Below are positions 18,525 through 26,591 of a stretch of 64,000 nucleotides of DNA, one piece after another. The first letter of the stretch is position 1. Each line of letters opens with the position of its first letter. The notes beneath the pieces are model-generated. The model was not told the DNA's origin, did not search any database, and saw only the letters and a program-made list of their open reading frames with translations. The DNA comes from Microbacterium sulfonylureivorans (GTDB lineage: Bacteria; Actinomycetota; Actinomycetes; Actinomycetales; Microbacteriaceae): NCBI RefSeq assembly GCF_003999995.1, contig NZ_RJAD01000003.1, positions 248,001 to 312,000 on the forward strand. Direction: 5' to 3'. The position numbers were made by a program, and so were the translations under genes.

Positions 18525-19046
18525 ATGACCGTTCAGGACCCGCCCCGCTTCCGCGTCCATCCGTCGCCCGTGGGCGACATCCTGATCGTCACGACCGACG
18601 ACGGCATCGTGACGCTGCATCCGTTCGAGGGCCCACTCGGGGCCGAGCTCGAGCGGGTGGCGATCGCCCTGCGCATCATGCCGGTGCCTGACGATTCGGA
18701 TGCCGCGGCCGACGCCGCCCGTCAGCTCGACGAGTACTTCGACGGCGACCGCCGCGGGTTCGACCTCGCCCTGGACTGGCGGCTCGTGCGCGGCTTCACC
18801 CGCGCCGCGCTCGAGGCGGTGTGCGACATCCCCTACGGCGAGACGGCGGGCTACGGCGAAGTGGCGATCGCGGCCGGCAGCCCGCGCGCAGCGCGCGCCG
18901 TGGGAACGGCGTGCGCGACCACTCCGTTCTCGATCGTCGTGCCGGTGCACCGCGTCGTGCGCGCCGACGGCTCGCTGGGCGAGTACGGCGGCCGCCCCGA
19001 CATCAAGCAGTACCTCATCGACCTCGAACGGCCCGTGGGCGTGTAG
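18525..19046 (+). CDS. Ogt/alkyltransferase-like protein lacking the acceptor cysteine
   Basis: The fold is that of methylated-DNA-protein cysteine methyltransferase: an N-terminal domain (residues 1-85), then the DNA-binding domain with IPYGETAGYGEVA and the arginine finger in RAVGTAC. The active-site motif, normally PCHRV, reads PVHRV, so residue 141 is valine (codon GTG) in place of the alkyl-accepting cysteine. The protein therefore cannot be a classical alkyltransferase. Known cysteine-less ATL proteins (PWHR or PAHR forms) bind O6-alkylguanine and recruit nucleotide excision repair; that role is a fair inference. CAGGAT lies 6 nt before the ATG. Confidence 0.8.
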   Translation: MTVQDPPRFRVHPSPVGDILIVTTDDGIVTLHPFEGPLGAELERVAIALRIMPVPDDSDAAADAARQLDEYFDGDRRGFDLALDWRLVRGFTRAALEAVCDIPYGETAGYGEVAIAAGSPRAARAVGTACATTPFSIVVPVHRVVRADGSLGEYGGRPDIKQYLIDLERPVGV

Positions 19047-19060
19047 GCCGCCCGCGCGCA

Positions 19061-19095
19061 GCGCGACCCGGGCGGTCCATCCGCCCGGGTCGCGC
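19061..19095. terminator. Bidirectional hairpin between ogt-like gene and actP
   Basis: GCGCGACCCGGGCGG (19061-19075) and its perfect complement (19081-19095) form a 15-bp stem around TCCAT. It sits between convergent genes. No T-tract is present, as is common in GC-rich actinobacteria. Confidence 0.7.
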
Positions 19096-19108
19096 ATCCT
19101 CATCGCCG

Positions 19109-20728
19109 CTAGTGATGGGTCGCCTTCTCGGCACCGAAGCCGGTGAGCGAGCGCACCTCCATCTCTGCGGCCTTGCGCCGGTCCTCCGCCTTCGTCGAAG
19201 TCACCGAGCCCAGCCAGCCGAGGAAGAAGCCCAGCGGGATCGAGACGATCCCCGGATTGTTGAGCGGCCAGATCGCCGTGCCGACCTTGAACACGCTCGT
19301 CTCCGTGCCCCAGAACACCGGCGACAGGAAGATGAGGATCACGGCCGCCGCGAGCCCGCCGTACATGCTCCACACCGCGCCGCGCGTGGTGAACCTGCGC
19401 CAGAACAGCGAGTAGAGGATGGTCGGGAGGTTCGCCGATGCCGCCACCGCGAACGCGAGCGCGACGAGGAATGCGACGTTCTGTCCCTGCACGCCGATGC
19501 CTCCGACGATCGCCACGAGGCCGATCACCACCACCGTACGACGGGCGACCTTGACCTCGCCGTCCGGCGGGACGTTCCCCTTCTTCACGACGTTCGCGTA
19601 GATGTCGTGGGCGAACGAGGCCGCCGCGGTGATCGTCAGTCCGGCGACGACCGCGAGGATCGTCGCGAACGCGACCGCGGAGATGAACCCGAGCAGGATG
19701 GGCCCGCCGAGATGCAGCGCCAGGAGCGGCGCAGCGGAGTTCACGCCGCCGGGCGCGGCCTTGATCTCCTCCGGCCCCACCAGCGCGGCGGCGCCGTAGC
19801 CCAGCACGAGGGTGAGGAGGTAGAAGATGCCGATCAGCCAGATCGCCCACACCACCGAACGTCGCGCCTCCTTCGCCGTCGGCACCGTGTAGAAGCGCAT
19901 CAGCACGTGAGGAAGGCCCGCTGTGCCGAGCACGAGCGCGATCGCCAGCGAGATGAAGTCCCACGGGTTGGCGCCGTACTGCAGCCCCGGCCCGAGGATC
20001 GCGTCCTGCGGGTCGGTCGTCGATGCCGCCACCGCGCTCTCGAGCAGGGTGTTGAAGTTGAACCCGTTGAGGGCGAGCACCCAGACCGTCATGACCAGCG
20101 CGCCGCCGATGAGGAGGAACGCCTTGACGATCTGAACCCAGGTCGTGCCCTTCATGCCGCCGATGAGCACGTAGACGATCATGAGCACGCCCACCACGGC
20201 GACGACGATCGACTGGCCGAGCGTCTCCTTGATGCCGAGCAGCAGCGACACGAGGCCCCCGGCGCCCGCCATCTGCGCGAGCAGGTAGAAGAAGCACACC
20301 GCGAGGGTCGTGATCGCGGCCGCCATCCGCACCGGGCCCTGCTTGAGGCGGAACGACAGCACGTCGGCCATCGTGAACTTGCCGGTGTTGCGCATGAGCT
20401 CGGCGACGAGCAGCAGCGCGACGAGCCAGGCGACGAGGAATCCGATCGAGTACAGGAAGCCGTCGTAGCCGTTGATCGCGATCGCCCCGCAGATGCCGAG
20501 GAACGAGGCGGCCGACAGGTAGTCGCCGGAGATGGCGAACCCGTTCTGCGGACCGGTGAACGACCGGCCGGCGGCGTAGTAGTCGGCGGCGGTCTTGTTG
20601 TTGCGGCTCGCGCGGATGACGATGAACAGCGTCACCGCGACGAACGCCCCGAAGATCGAGATGTTCAGGATGGGGTTGTTCTCGACCGTCTCGACGGCCG
20701 CCTGGACTGCTCCGAAGAAGTCGTTCAT
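19109..20728 (-). CDS. actP: Cation/acetate symporter (sodium:solute symporter family)
   Basis: A 539-residue integral membrane protein with about 13 hydrophobic helices. AADYYAAGRSFTGPQNGFAISGDYLSAASFLG is the ActP-type signature around TM2, followed by GYDGFLYSIGFLVAWL. It should import acetate or short carboxylates with Na+ or H+. The ATG overlaps the stop of the DUF485 partner gene (ATGA), the usual actinobacterial pairing. The divergent GAF-LuxR regulator at 21217 is the probable controller. Confidence 0.9.
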   Translation of the reverse strand: MNDFFGAVQAAVETVENNPILNISIFGAFVAVTLFIVIRASRNNKTAADYYAAGRSFTGPQNGFAISGDYLSAASFLGICGAIAINGYDGFLYSIGFLVAWLVALLLVAELMRNTGKFTMADVLSFRLKQGPVRMAAAITTLAVCFFYLLAQMAGAGGLVSLLLGIKETLGQSIVVAVVGVLMIVYVLIGGMKGTTWVQIVKAFLLIGGALVMTVWVLALNGFNFNTLLESAVAASTTDPQDAILGPGLQYGANPWDFISLAIALVLGTAGLPHVLMRFYTVPTAKEARRSVVWAIWLIGIFYLLTLVLGYGAAALVGPEEIKAAPGGVNSAAPLLALHLGGPILLGFISAVAFATILAVVAGLTITAAASFAHDIYANVVKKGNVPPDGEVKVARRTVVVIGLVAIVGGIGVQGQNVAFLVALAFAVAASANLPTILYSLFWRRFTTRGAVWSMYGGLAAAVILIFLSPVFWGTETSVFKVGTAIWPLNNPGIVSIPLGFFLGWLGSVTSTKAEDRRKAAEMEVRSLTGFGAEKATHH

Positions 20729-21078
20729 GACGCGGTCTCCTCTCGCGCCTCGAGCTCGTCGCGGATCTCTTCGGCGATGGGATCGAGGGTGCGGTTGGCG
20801 TACCAGACGTAGGTCATCGTGATCGCGAACGTCGTGACGAACTGGCCGAGCCCGAAGAGCAGCCCGAGGGTGACGTCACCCCACACGCGCTGCGCCATGA
20901 GCTCCGGCGCGAACGACGAGAGCAGGACGTATGCGAAGTACCAGACGAGGAACGCGATCGCCATCGGGAACACGAACCCGCGCTGGCGGCGCTTGAGCTC
21001 GGTGAACCGGGGCGACTCCTCGACTTCGATGTAGTCGATTCCGCCGGGTGGGGCGGTGTCGATCCGAGGATCGGACAT
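20725..21078 (-). CDS. DUF485 membrane protein, partner of acetate permease
   Basis: A 117-residue protein with two transmembrane helices (FVFPMAIAFLVWYFAYVLLSS and VTLGLLFGLGQFVTTFAITM), the DUF485/YjcH layout always encoded just upstream of actP-type symporters. The start ATG at 21078 has AAGGAGG 4 nt upstream. It probably assists folding or activity of the symporter, though this is not established. A longer open frame extends far upstream but overlaps the divergent regulator and is not real. Confidence 0.85.
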   Translation of the reverse strand: MSDPRIDTAPPGGIDYIEVEESPRFTELKRRQRGFVFPMAIAFLVWYFAYVLLSSFAPELMAQRVWGDVTLGLLFGLGQFVTTFAITMTYVWYANRTLDPIAEEIRDELEAREETAS

Positions 21079-21216
21079 GTGGCCTCCTTGCCTCATGAAC
21101 AGGCGCGTCATCGCGCCGGGGGGGTTCCGGGCCGAGGACTCGCGATCGACCCTGGTGGTATGGTCGACGCTACGAAACGCGGCGACGACGCCGTCACCCC
21201 CGGAAGTAGGTAGTGC

Positions 21217-22092
21217 GTGGGCGGCCAATCCGGCAGCGACCAGCTGCCCGGCAGCGAGAGCGAAGCGCAGGTTCTGGCACGCGCGGTGTCCGACCTCGCC
21301 CGCCGCACGCGCTTCCCGGTCGCCTTCGGCGGCCTCGAGCAGGGCGATGCGATCCACGTCACCTCCATCGTCGGCGCGCGCACCCGCAGCCTCGAAGGAC
21401 TCGTGGTGCAGGCATCCCGGGGCCTCGGCGGCCGCGCGCTCGTCGAGAAGCGCCCCCGCCTCGCCCTGGACTACCGCTCGGCGCGGAGCATCACGCACGA
21501 CTACGACCGCGCTGTGCTCGGCGAGGGCATCTCGACGCTGTTCGCGGTGCCGGTGCTCGTCGGCAGTCGCGCCCGCGGCGTCATCTACTGCGGCTCGTGG
21601 GCCGCGGCTCCCGTCGGCGACGTGGTCGCCCGACCCGCGTTCGCGGTGGCCGACGAGCTGTCGAGCGAGCTGCGCATCCGCGAAGAGGTGCGTCGGCGAC
21701 TGGCTCTCGCGCCCACGCCGGCCGAGGCATCCGCTCTCGCGCCCGCGGCGCGCGAGGAGCTGCGCGAGACGTACGCCGAACTGCGCAGCATCGCGGCAGT
21801 GGTCGAAGACCCCGCGCTCCGCGACCGGCTGGCGCGGCTGGAGCAGCGGCTCGCGGCGTTGTCGCACGCCGAGAAGGAACCGCCGCTCGATCTCGACGTG
21901 CGGCTCTCCCCTCGCGAGATCGACGTTCTCGCGTGCGCCGCGCTGGGTTCGACGAATGCCGAGATCGCGAAGACGCTCTCCCTGCGCGAAGGCACCGTCA
22001 AGTCGTACCTGCAATCCGCGATGGCGAAATTGGATGCCTCGACCCGCCACGCGGCGGTGGCGAGGGCGCGTCGCGCCGGCCTCCTCCCCTGA
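21217..22092 (+). CDS. GAF-domain LuxR-type transcriptional regulator
   Basis: Residues about 20-160 form a GAF-like sensor (ALARAVSDLARRT ... VPVLVGSRARGVIYCGSW). The C-terminus is a LuxR/NarL helix-turn-helix: LSPREIDVLACAALGSTNAEIAKTLSLREGTVKSYL. No receiver domain is present, so the signal is probably a small ligand bound by GAF. It is divergent from the DUF485-actP operon, and homologues in this position are usually thought to regulate it; that is inference from position. Start is GTG at 21217, with no strong ribosome-binding site. Confidence 0.8.
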   Translation: MGGQSGSDQLPGSESEAQVLARAVSDLARRTRFPVAFGGLEQGDAIHVTSIVGARTRSLEGLVVQASRGLGGRALVEKRPRLALDYRSARSITHDYDRAVLGEGISTLFAVPVLVGSRARGVIYCGSWAAAPVGDVVARPAFAVADELSSELRIREEVRRRLALAPTPAEASALAPAAREELRETYAELRSIAAVVEDPALRDRLARLEQRLAALSHAEKEPPLDLDVRLSPREIDVLACAALGSTNAEIAKTLSLREGTVKSYLQSAMAKLDASTRHAAVARARRAGLLP

Positions 22093-22150
22093 GTCGACGC
22101 CGTTCCGGCGCGCACGGCGGATCATCGGGAGACGTCCGCGCCCTGCCGAC

Positions 22151-22274
22151 AATTCCCTGAGGCGCGCGAATGCGCATTCGCTCGAAAAGGGAGCGGCGAA
22201 CGCGGAATTCTCGATGCGACGCGCGCCGGGAATTGAATTGTCGCTGCCCCGGAATGCCGAATTCGGTGCAATTC
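22151..22274. promoter_or_regulatory. AATT-rich region with palindrome upstream of lsr2
   Basis: The 200-bp gap before lsr2 holds a perfect 16-bp palindrome, GCGAATGCGCATTCGC (22166-22181), and six AATT cores (22151, 22206, 22231, 22236, 22260, 22270), which stands out in GC-rich surroundings. Lsr2 proteins bind the minor groove of AT-rich DNA, so autoregulation is plausible. TATCGT lies 7 nt before the lsr2 ATG as a candidate -10 box. Confidence 0.45.
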
Positions 22275-22291
22275 GGCGTATCGTCGTGCGC

Positions 22292-22648
22292 ATGGCCCGC
22301 AGAATCGTGCATCAGCTCGTCGACGACCTCGACGGCACCATCCTCGAAGTCGGCGAAGGCGAGACGGTCCTGTTCTCGCTCGACGGAGTCGCCTACGAGA
22401 TCGACCTCACCGACGTCAACGCCGCGGCGCTCCGCGACGCCCTCGCCCCGTTCGTCGCGGCCGGGCGCAGCGTCTCGTCGTCGTCGCGATCGGGTGGCGG
22501 CGGCTCGGCGGCCGCCCGCAAGCGCCGTCGCTCCGGTCAGCAGGACTTCAGCGCGGTGCGCGAGTGGGCGAAGGCGAACGGCCACCAGGTGTCGGAGCGG
22601 GGCCGGGTTCCGGCATCCGTTCTCGAGGCCTACGAGGCGGCGCACTGA
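22292..22648 (+). CDS. lsr2: Lsr2-type nucleoid-associated protein
   Basis: Lsr2 bridges AT-rich DNA and silences foreign genes in actinobacteria, the functional analogue of H-NS. The N-terminal dimerisation domain (QLVDDLDGTILEVGEGETVLFSLDGVAYEIDLT) and the C-terminal DNA-binding helix pair (AVREWAKANGHQVSERGRVPASVLEAYEA) flank a Ser/Gly/Arg linker. The RGR minor-groove hook is present inside SERGRVP. 118 residues is normal. The start MARRIVHQL fits the family exactly. It is convergent with pntB. Confidence 0.93.
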   Translation: MARRIVHQLVDDLDGTILEVGEGETVLFSLDGVAYEIDLTDVNAAALRDALAPFVAAGRSVSSSSRSGGGGSAAARKRRRSGQQDFSAVREWAKANGHQVSERGRVPASVLEAYEAAH

Positions 22649-22669
22649 CGCACGCCGCCCCGCCGGCGG

Positions 22670-24049
22670 TCACGCGGTCGTCTTGACGGCCCCGAGCACC
22701 TTCGTGAGCGTGTGCTTGGCGTCGCCGAGCACGATCGACACCTTCGGGTCGAAGAACAGCTCGTTCTCGATGCCCGCGAACCCGGGGTTCAGGGAGCGCT
22801 TGAGGAAGACGACCTGCTGCGCGTCGGCGACCGTGAGGATCGGCATCCCGTAGATCGGCGACCCGGGCGAGGTCTTCGCGGCCGGGTTGACGACGTCGTT
22901 GGCGCCGACGACGAGCACCAGGTCGGTCGTCTTGAACCGCGGGTTGACCTCGTCCATCTCGATGAGCGCGTCGTACGGCACATTGGCCTCGGCGAGCAGC
23001 ACGTTCATGTGCCCGGGCATGCGACCGGCGACCGGATGGATGCCGAACACGACGTCGACGCCGCGATCGCGCAGCACCTCGGCGAGCTCGGCCGCAGCGT
23101 GGTGCGCCCCGGCGACCGCGAGCCCGTAGCCGGGCACGATCACGACGCGCTGCGCGTAGTCGAGGAGGATGGCGACGTCGTCGGCGTCCATCGTGCGGAC
23201 GGGGCGATCGCTCGCCCCTCCCCCGGTGACGCCGGCCACATGTGCCCGGAACGCGCCGAAGACGATGCCGGTGACGGTGCGGCCCATGGCCTTCGCCATG
23301 GCCATCGTCAGGATCGTGCCGCTCGCGCCGACGAGCGTGCCCGCGATGAGCAGCAGGACGTTGGCGAGGACGAGACCGGATGCCGCGACCGCGAGTCCGG
23401 TGAAGGCGTTGAGCAGCGAGATCACGATGGGCACGTCGGCCCCGCCGATCGGGAGCACGAGCAGCACGCCCAGCACGAGGCCGATCCCGACGAGCGCGAA
23501 CGCGTAGACCGCGTCGCCGGTGAGAACGAGCGCGACGCCCGCGGCGATCGCCGCCACCACGAGCAGCACCATGAGCGCGCGGAGGCCGGGGAACGTGACC
23601 GCCTTCGAGGTGAGGATGCCTTGGAGCTTGCCGAAGGTGACGAACGAGCCGGTGAGCGAGACGCCGCCGATGAGGACCGTGAACGCGACGACGCCGAGGG
23701 TCCACGGGCTGTCGCTGTGCCCCACCTCGACGAGGGCGACGAGGGCGGCCGCGCCGCCGCCGACGCCGTTGAACGCGGCGATGAGCTGCGGCATCTGCGT
23801 CATCTGCACGCGACGCGCGGCGGGCACGGCGATGACCGCGCCCACCACGACGGCGGCGATGATCCACACGATGTTGTCGAGGTCGACGCTGAGGCAGTAG
23901 GCCAGCACGGCGATCGCCGCTCCGGCGGCGCCGAGCAGGTTCGCGCGCCGAGCCGTACGGGGATTGCCGAGCCCTTTGAGGGCGAGGATGAACAGCACCG
24001 CGGCGACGATGTAGCAGACGGTGACGACCTCGGGAGGGAGCAGCTTCAC
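22670..24049 (-). CDS. pntB: NAD(P) transhydrogenase subunit beta
   Basis: The proton-translocating transhydrogenase reduces NADP+ with NADH using proton motive force. This subunit has about nine transmembrane helices followed by the NADPH-binding domain dIII, with VIVPGYGLAVAGAHHAAAELA, VHPVAGRMPGHMNVLLAEA and GANDVVNPAAK as the standard motifs. Length of 459 residues is normal. The start overlaps the end of pntA2 by 4 bp. Confidence 0.95.
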   Translation of the reverse strand: MKLLPPEVVTVCYIVAAVLFILALKGLGNPRTARRANLLGAAGAAIAVLAYCLSVDLDNIVWIIAAVVVGAVIAVPAARRVQMTQMPQLIAAFNGVGGGAAALVALVEVGHSDSPWTLGVVAFTVLIGGVSLTGSFVTFGKLQGILTSKAVTFPGLRALMVLLVVAAIAAGVALVLTGDAVYAFALVGIGLVLGVLLVLPIGGADVPIVISLLNAFTGLAVAASGLVLANVLLLIAGTLVGASGTILTMAMAKAMGRTVTGIVFGAFRAHVAGVTGGGASDRPVRTMDADDVAILLDYAQRVVIVPGYGLAVAGAHHAAAELAEVLRDRGVDVVFGIHPVAGRMPGHMNVLLAEANVPYDALIEMDEVNPRFKTTDLVLVVGANDVVNPAAKTSPGSPIYGMPILTVADAQQVVFLKRSLNPGFAGIENELFFDPKVSIVLGDAKHTLTKVLGAVKTTA

Positions 24050-24345
24050 GAGGCCACCTCCGCGCGGCGGGGCTTGGCGGAGAACATCACGAGCATCCGG
24101 TCGGTGACGACGAAGCCGCCGACGACGTTGATCGTGGCGAGCAGCACGGCGACGATCGACAGCGTCAGGGCGAGCGGGTCCTCGGCCTGACCGGCGACCA
24201 TGATGGCGCCGAGCAGGATGATGCCGTGGATCGCGTTCGCCTCGCTCATGAGCGGGGTGTGCAGCGTGCTCGAGACCTTCGAGACGACCTCGAAGCCGAG
24301 GAACACGGCGAGGATCGTGATCGTGAGCAGGGCGAAGCCGTCCAT
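24046..24345 (-). CDS. pntA2: NAD(P) transhydrogenase subunit alpha 2 (membrane part)
   Basis: A 99-residue membrane protein with three hydrophobic helices, carrying FEVVSKVSSTLHTPLMSEANAIHGI, the conserved segment of the split alpha subunit. In many actinobacteria the alpha subunit is split into a soluble and a membrane polypeptide, as here. The ATG shares one base with the stop of the upstream gene. Confidence 0.93.
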   Translation of the reverse strand: MDGFALLTITILAVFLGFEVVSKVSSTLHTPLMSEANAIHGIILLGAIMVAGQAEDPLALTLSIVAVLLATINVVGGFVVTDRMLVMFSAKPRRAEVAS

Positions 24346-25496
24346 CAGGCGCTCACCTCCTGCCCGAGCGCGGAGGCCACGCGTTCGTTCACGAGCCGGC
24401 CATCGTGGGTGATGGCGCTTCCCGCCACGAGCTCGTCGTCGAAGTCGAGCACGGTCTCCCCTTCCTTCAGCAGCAGCGCGGCGAAGTTCGCGCAGTTCAT
24501 GGCGTAGAGCTTGGAGGCGTCTGGGGCGAGATCGGATGGGAGGTCGCGCGCGCCGATGAGGGTGACGGCGCCGCCCGCGACCTCGACCCGGAGCTGCTCC
24601 CCCGCGACCGAGCCCTCGATGTTCCCGCCCGACTCGGCGGCCAGGTCGACGAGCACCGAGCCCGGCTTCATGCCGGCGACCATGGCGGCCGTGACGAGCC
24701 GCGGGGCGGCGCGGCCCGGCACGGCCGCGGTCGTGATGACGATGTCGGCGGCCGCGATGTGCGGGGCGAGCAGCTCCTGCTGCCGCCGCGCCCGGTCTTC
24801 GGCGAGCTCCTTCGCGTAGCCGCCGGCCGCATCGGCGGTGCCGAGATCGAGGTCGATGAACGTGCCGCCGACCGACCGCACCTCGTCGGCGGACGCCGCG
24901 CGCACGTCGTTCGCCGACACCACCGCGCCGAGCCGCTTGGCCGTGGCGATGGCCGACAGCCCCGCGACACCCGCGCCGAGCACCAGCACGCGTGCCGGAG
25001 CGAGCGTGCCCGCGGCGGTCATCGTCATGCCGAACATGCGCCCGAAGGCGTCGGCGGCGAGGGTCACGAGGCGATAGCCCGAGAGCAGCGACTGCGACGA
25101 CAGGACGTCCATCGACTGCGCCCGCGAGATGCGCGGCAGGAGGTCGAGTGCGAACGCCGTCACCCCGCGGCTCTGGGCCGCCACCACTCCCGCCGCGTTC
25201 TGGAACGGGTCGAGCATCCCGATCGTGATGGTTCCCGCGGGGAGCGCGTCGAACCCGGGGGCAGACAGCGGTCGGACATGGAACAGGATGCCGCCGCCCA
25301 CGGCCGTGCCGCGCTCGACGATGCTCGCGCCGGCGTCGCGGTACGCGGCATCCGGGATCAGCGAAGCCTCACCCGCCCCCGCCTCGATCTCGACGCTCGC
25401 GCCGGCGGCGACGAGCTTCCTGACGCTCTCGGGCGAAGCGGCGACGCGCTTCTCTCCTGGCGCGCGTTCGGCGCGCACGCGGACGGTGACCGGCAC
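24345..25496 (-). CDS. pntA: NAD(P) transhydrogenase subunit alpha 1 (NAD-binding part)
   Basis: The soluble dI subunit binds NADH. ERAPGEKRVAASPESV is the family start, and ARVLVLGAGVAGLSAIATAKRLGA the Rossmann motif. I place the start at the GTG at 25496 (MPVTVRVRAER), with GAGGG just upstream; the longer in-frame extension is basic low-complexity sequence not seen in this family. The 383-residue product is normal. First gene of pntA-pntA2-pntB. Confidence 0.92.
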   Translation of the reverse strand: MPVTVRVRAERAPGEKRVAASPESVRKLVAAGASVEIEAGAGEASLIPDAAYRDAGASIVERGTAVGGGILFHVRPLSAPGFDALPAGTITIGMLDPFQNAAGVVAAQSRGVTAFALDLLPRISRAQSMDVLSSQSLLSGYRLVTLAADAFGRMFGMTMTAAGTLAPARVLVLGAGVAGLSAIATAKRLGAVVSANDVRAASADEVRSVGGTFIDLDLGTADAAGGYAKELAEDRARRQQELLAPHIAAADIVITTAAVPGRAAPRLVTAAMVAGMKPGSVLVDLAAESGGNIEGSVAGEQLRVEVAGGAVTLIGARDLPSDLAPDASKLYAMNCANFAALLLKEGETVLDFDDELVAGSAITHDGRLVNERVASALGQEVSA

Positions 25497-25764
25497 GGAT
25501 CCCTCACTCCTCCGCGACGACGGCGTCGCGGCACTGTGGGAATCGTAACGAGGGGATGCCCCGCCCCGGCGAGGTGGAGACGCAATCGTTGTGGACGCCG
25601 GCCCGAAACCGGTGCGGTGCCTCCGCGGCCGGCGCCGCTTTGTCAACCCCTGCAGCCGATCGGCGGGCGGCGGCGTATCGTTCGAATCTCGCGCAGGGTT
25701 CAGGGGGGCGCGTCGATATCAGTCTCCGCAGCGCGGAGAACCATCATGCAGAACCGACACGCTC

Positions 25765-26103
25765 ATGAAGACACTGACGAATCGCGCAGGAACCTATTCG
25801 ACGGGCGACGAGATCGCCGACGCGGTCATGGACTACAGCGGCGCACTCGCCGAGGAGCGACGCACCGAGGTCGTCGACATCCCCTTCGTCGCCACCTCCG
25901 GCGTGATCCGCCGTGTGCAGATCCTGATCGGCTGGCGGGTCGAGGTCAACTCGGTCCATCACGGCGGGAGCCCCCGAGAGCTCGTCGATGAGGAGCTGTC
26001 GGGGATGCTGCGGCGCAAGGCGGAGGCCGTGCGGAGTCCCTCCGGCGATACGCCGTTCACCGACGACGACATCGCGCGGTTCTTCGGCGCCAGCGACTAC
26101 TGA
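25765..26103 (+). CDS. Conserved-looking small protein of unknown function
   Basis: A 112-residue soluble protein beginning MKTLTNRAGTYSTGDEIADAV and ending with an acidic helix and DDIARFFGASDY. The middle has alternating hydrophobic positions (FVATSGVIRRVQILIGWRVEV) compatible with a beta hairpin. No cysteines, signal or known motif. It stands alone between the transhydrogenase promoter and the HesB-like gene. A start further upstream is open but has no ribosome-binding site. Function unknown. Confidence 0.55.
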   Translation: MKTLTNRAGTYSTGDEIADAVMDYSGALAEERRTEVVDIPFVATSGVIRRVQILIGWRVEVNSVHHGGSPRELVDEELSGMLRRKAEAVRSPSGDTPFTDDDIARFFGASDY

Positions 26104-26247
26104 GCCCTGTGGGGGCGTACGCGGATGCTGCGGCATCCGCTCTGCCCGTTCGTGGGAATCCCCTCCGAATGCCTCTCTCGCCTTGAGATGCGCTCGGATT
26201 CTCGGAATCGTGGCCCGTCCGCAGTCCGCTACGGAAGGAAGAACATC

Positions 26248-26529
26248 ATGCTCACGATGACCCAGACCGCCGCAGAGGCCGTCAAGCAGATCGTCGCGCG
26301 GGTTCCGCAGGCCGAAGACGGAGGCGTGCGCATCCGCGACACGGGAAGCGACACCGGGTTCGAACTCAGCGTCGCGCCCGATCCGCTGCCGCTCGACACT
26401 GTCGTCGTCACCGACGGCGCGCGCGTGTTCCTCGACGAAGGCGCCGCGAGCGCCCTCGACGACCGCGTGCTCGACGCGGAACTCGCTCAGGACGGCTCCG
26501 TGCGCTTCGCGCTCGGCACGCAGGCCTGA
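26248..26529 (+). CDS. HesB/A-type carrier-like protein without cysteines
   Basis: A 93-residue protein with the length and strand pattern of iron-sulfur A-type carriers (MTQTAAEAVKQIVARV ... GGVRIRDTGSDTGFELSVAP ... VFLDEGAASALDDRVLDAEL). The three cysteines that bind iron or clusters in true A-type proteins are all absent; the sequence contains no cysteine. It may therefore have lost cluster chemistry. GGAAGGAAG lies about 7 nt before the ATG, one of the clearest Shine-Dalgarno sites in this part. Confidence 0.65.
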   Translation: MLTMTQTAAEAVKQIVARVPQAEDGGVRIRDTGSDTGFELSVAPDPLPLDTVVVTDGARVFLDEGAASALDDRVLDAELAQDGSVRFALGTQA

Positions 26530-26540
26530 CCTTCGGTCCA

Positions 26541-26574
26541 CGACGGCCCCGGTGCTCCGGCATCGGGGCCGTCG
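26541..26574. terminator. Hairpin between HesB-like gene and GH114-like gene
   Basis: A 15-bp stem including one G-T pair surrounds the loop TCCG (arms 26541-26555 and 26560-26574, core GACGGCCCCG). It lies between two convergent genes and can end both. Confidence 0.7.
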
Positions 26575-26591
26575 CCCGTTCGGAGGGCGGG

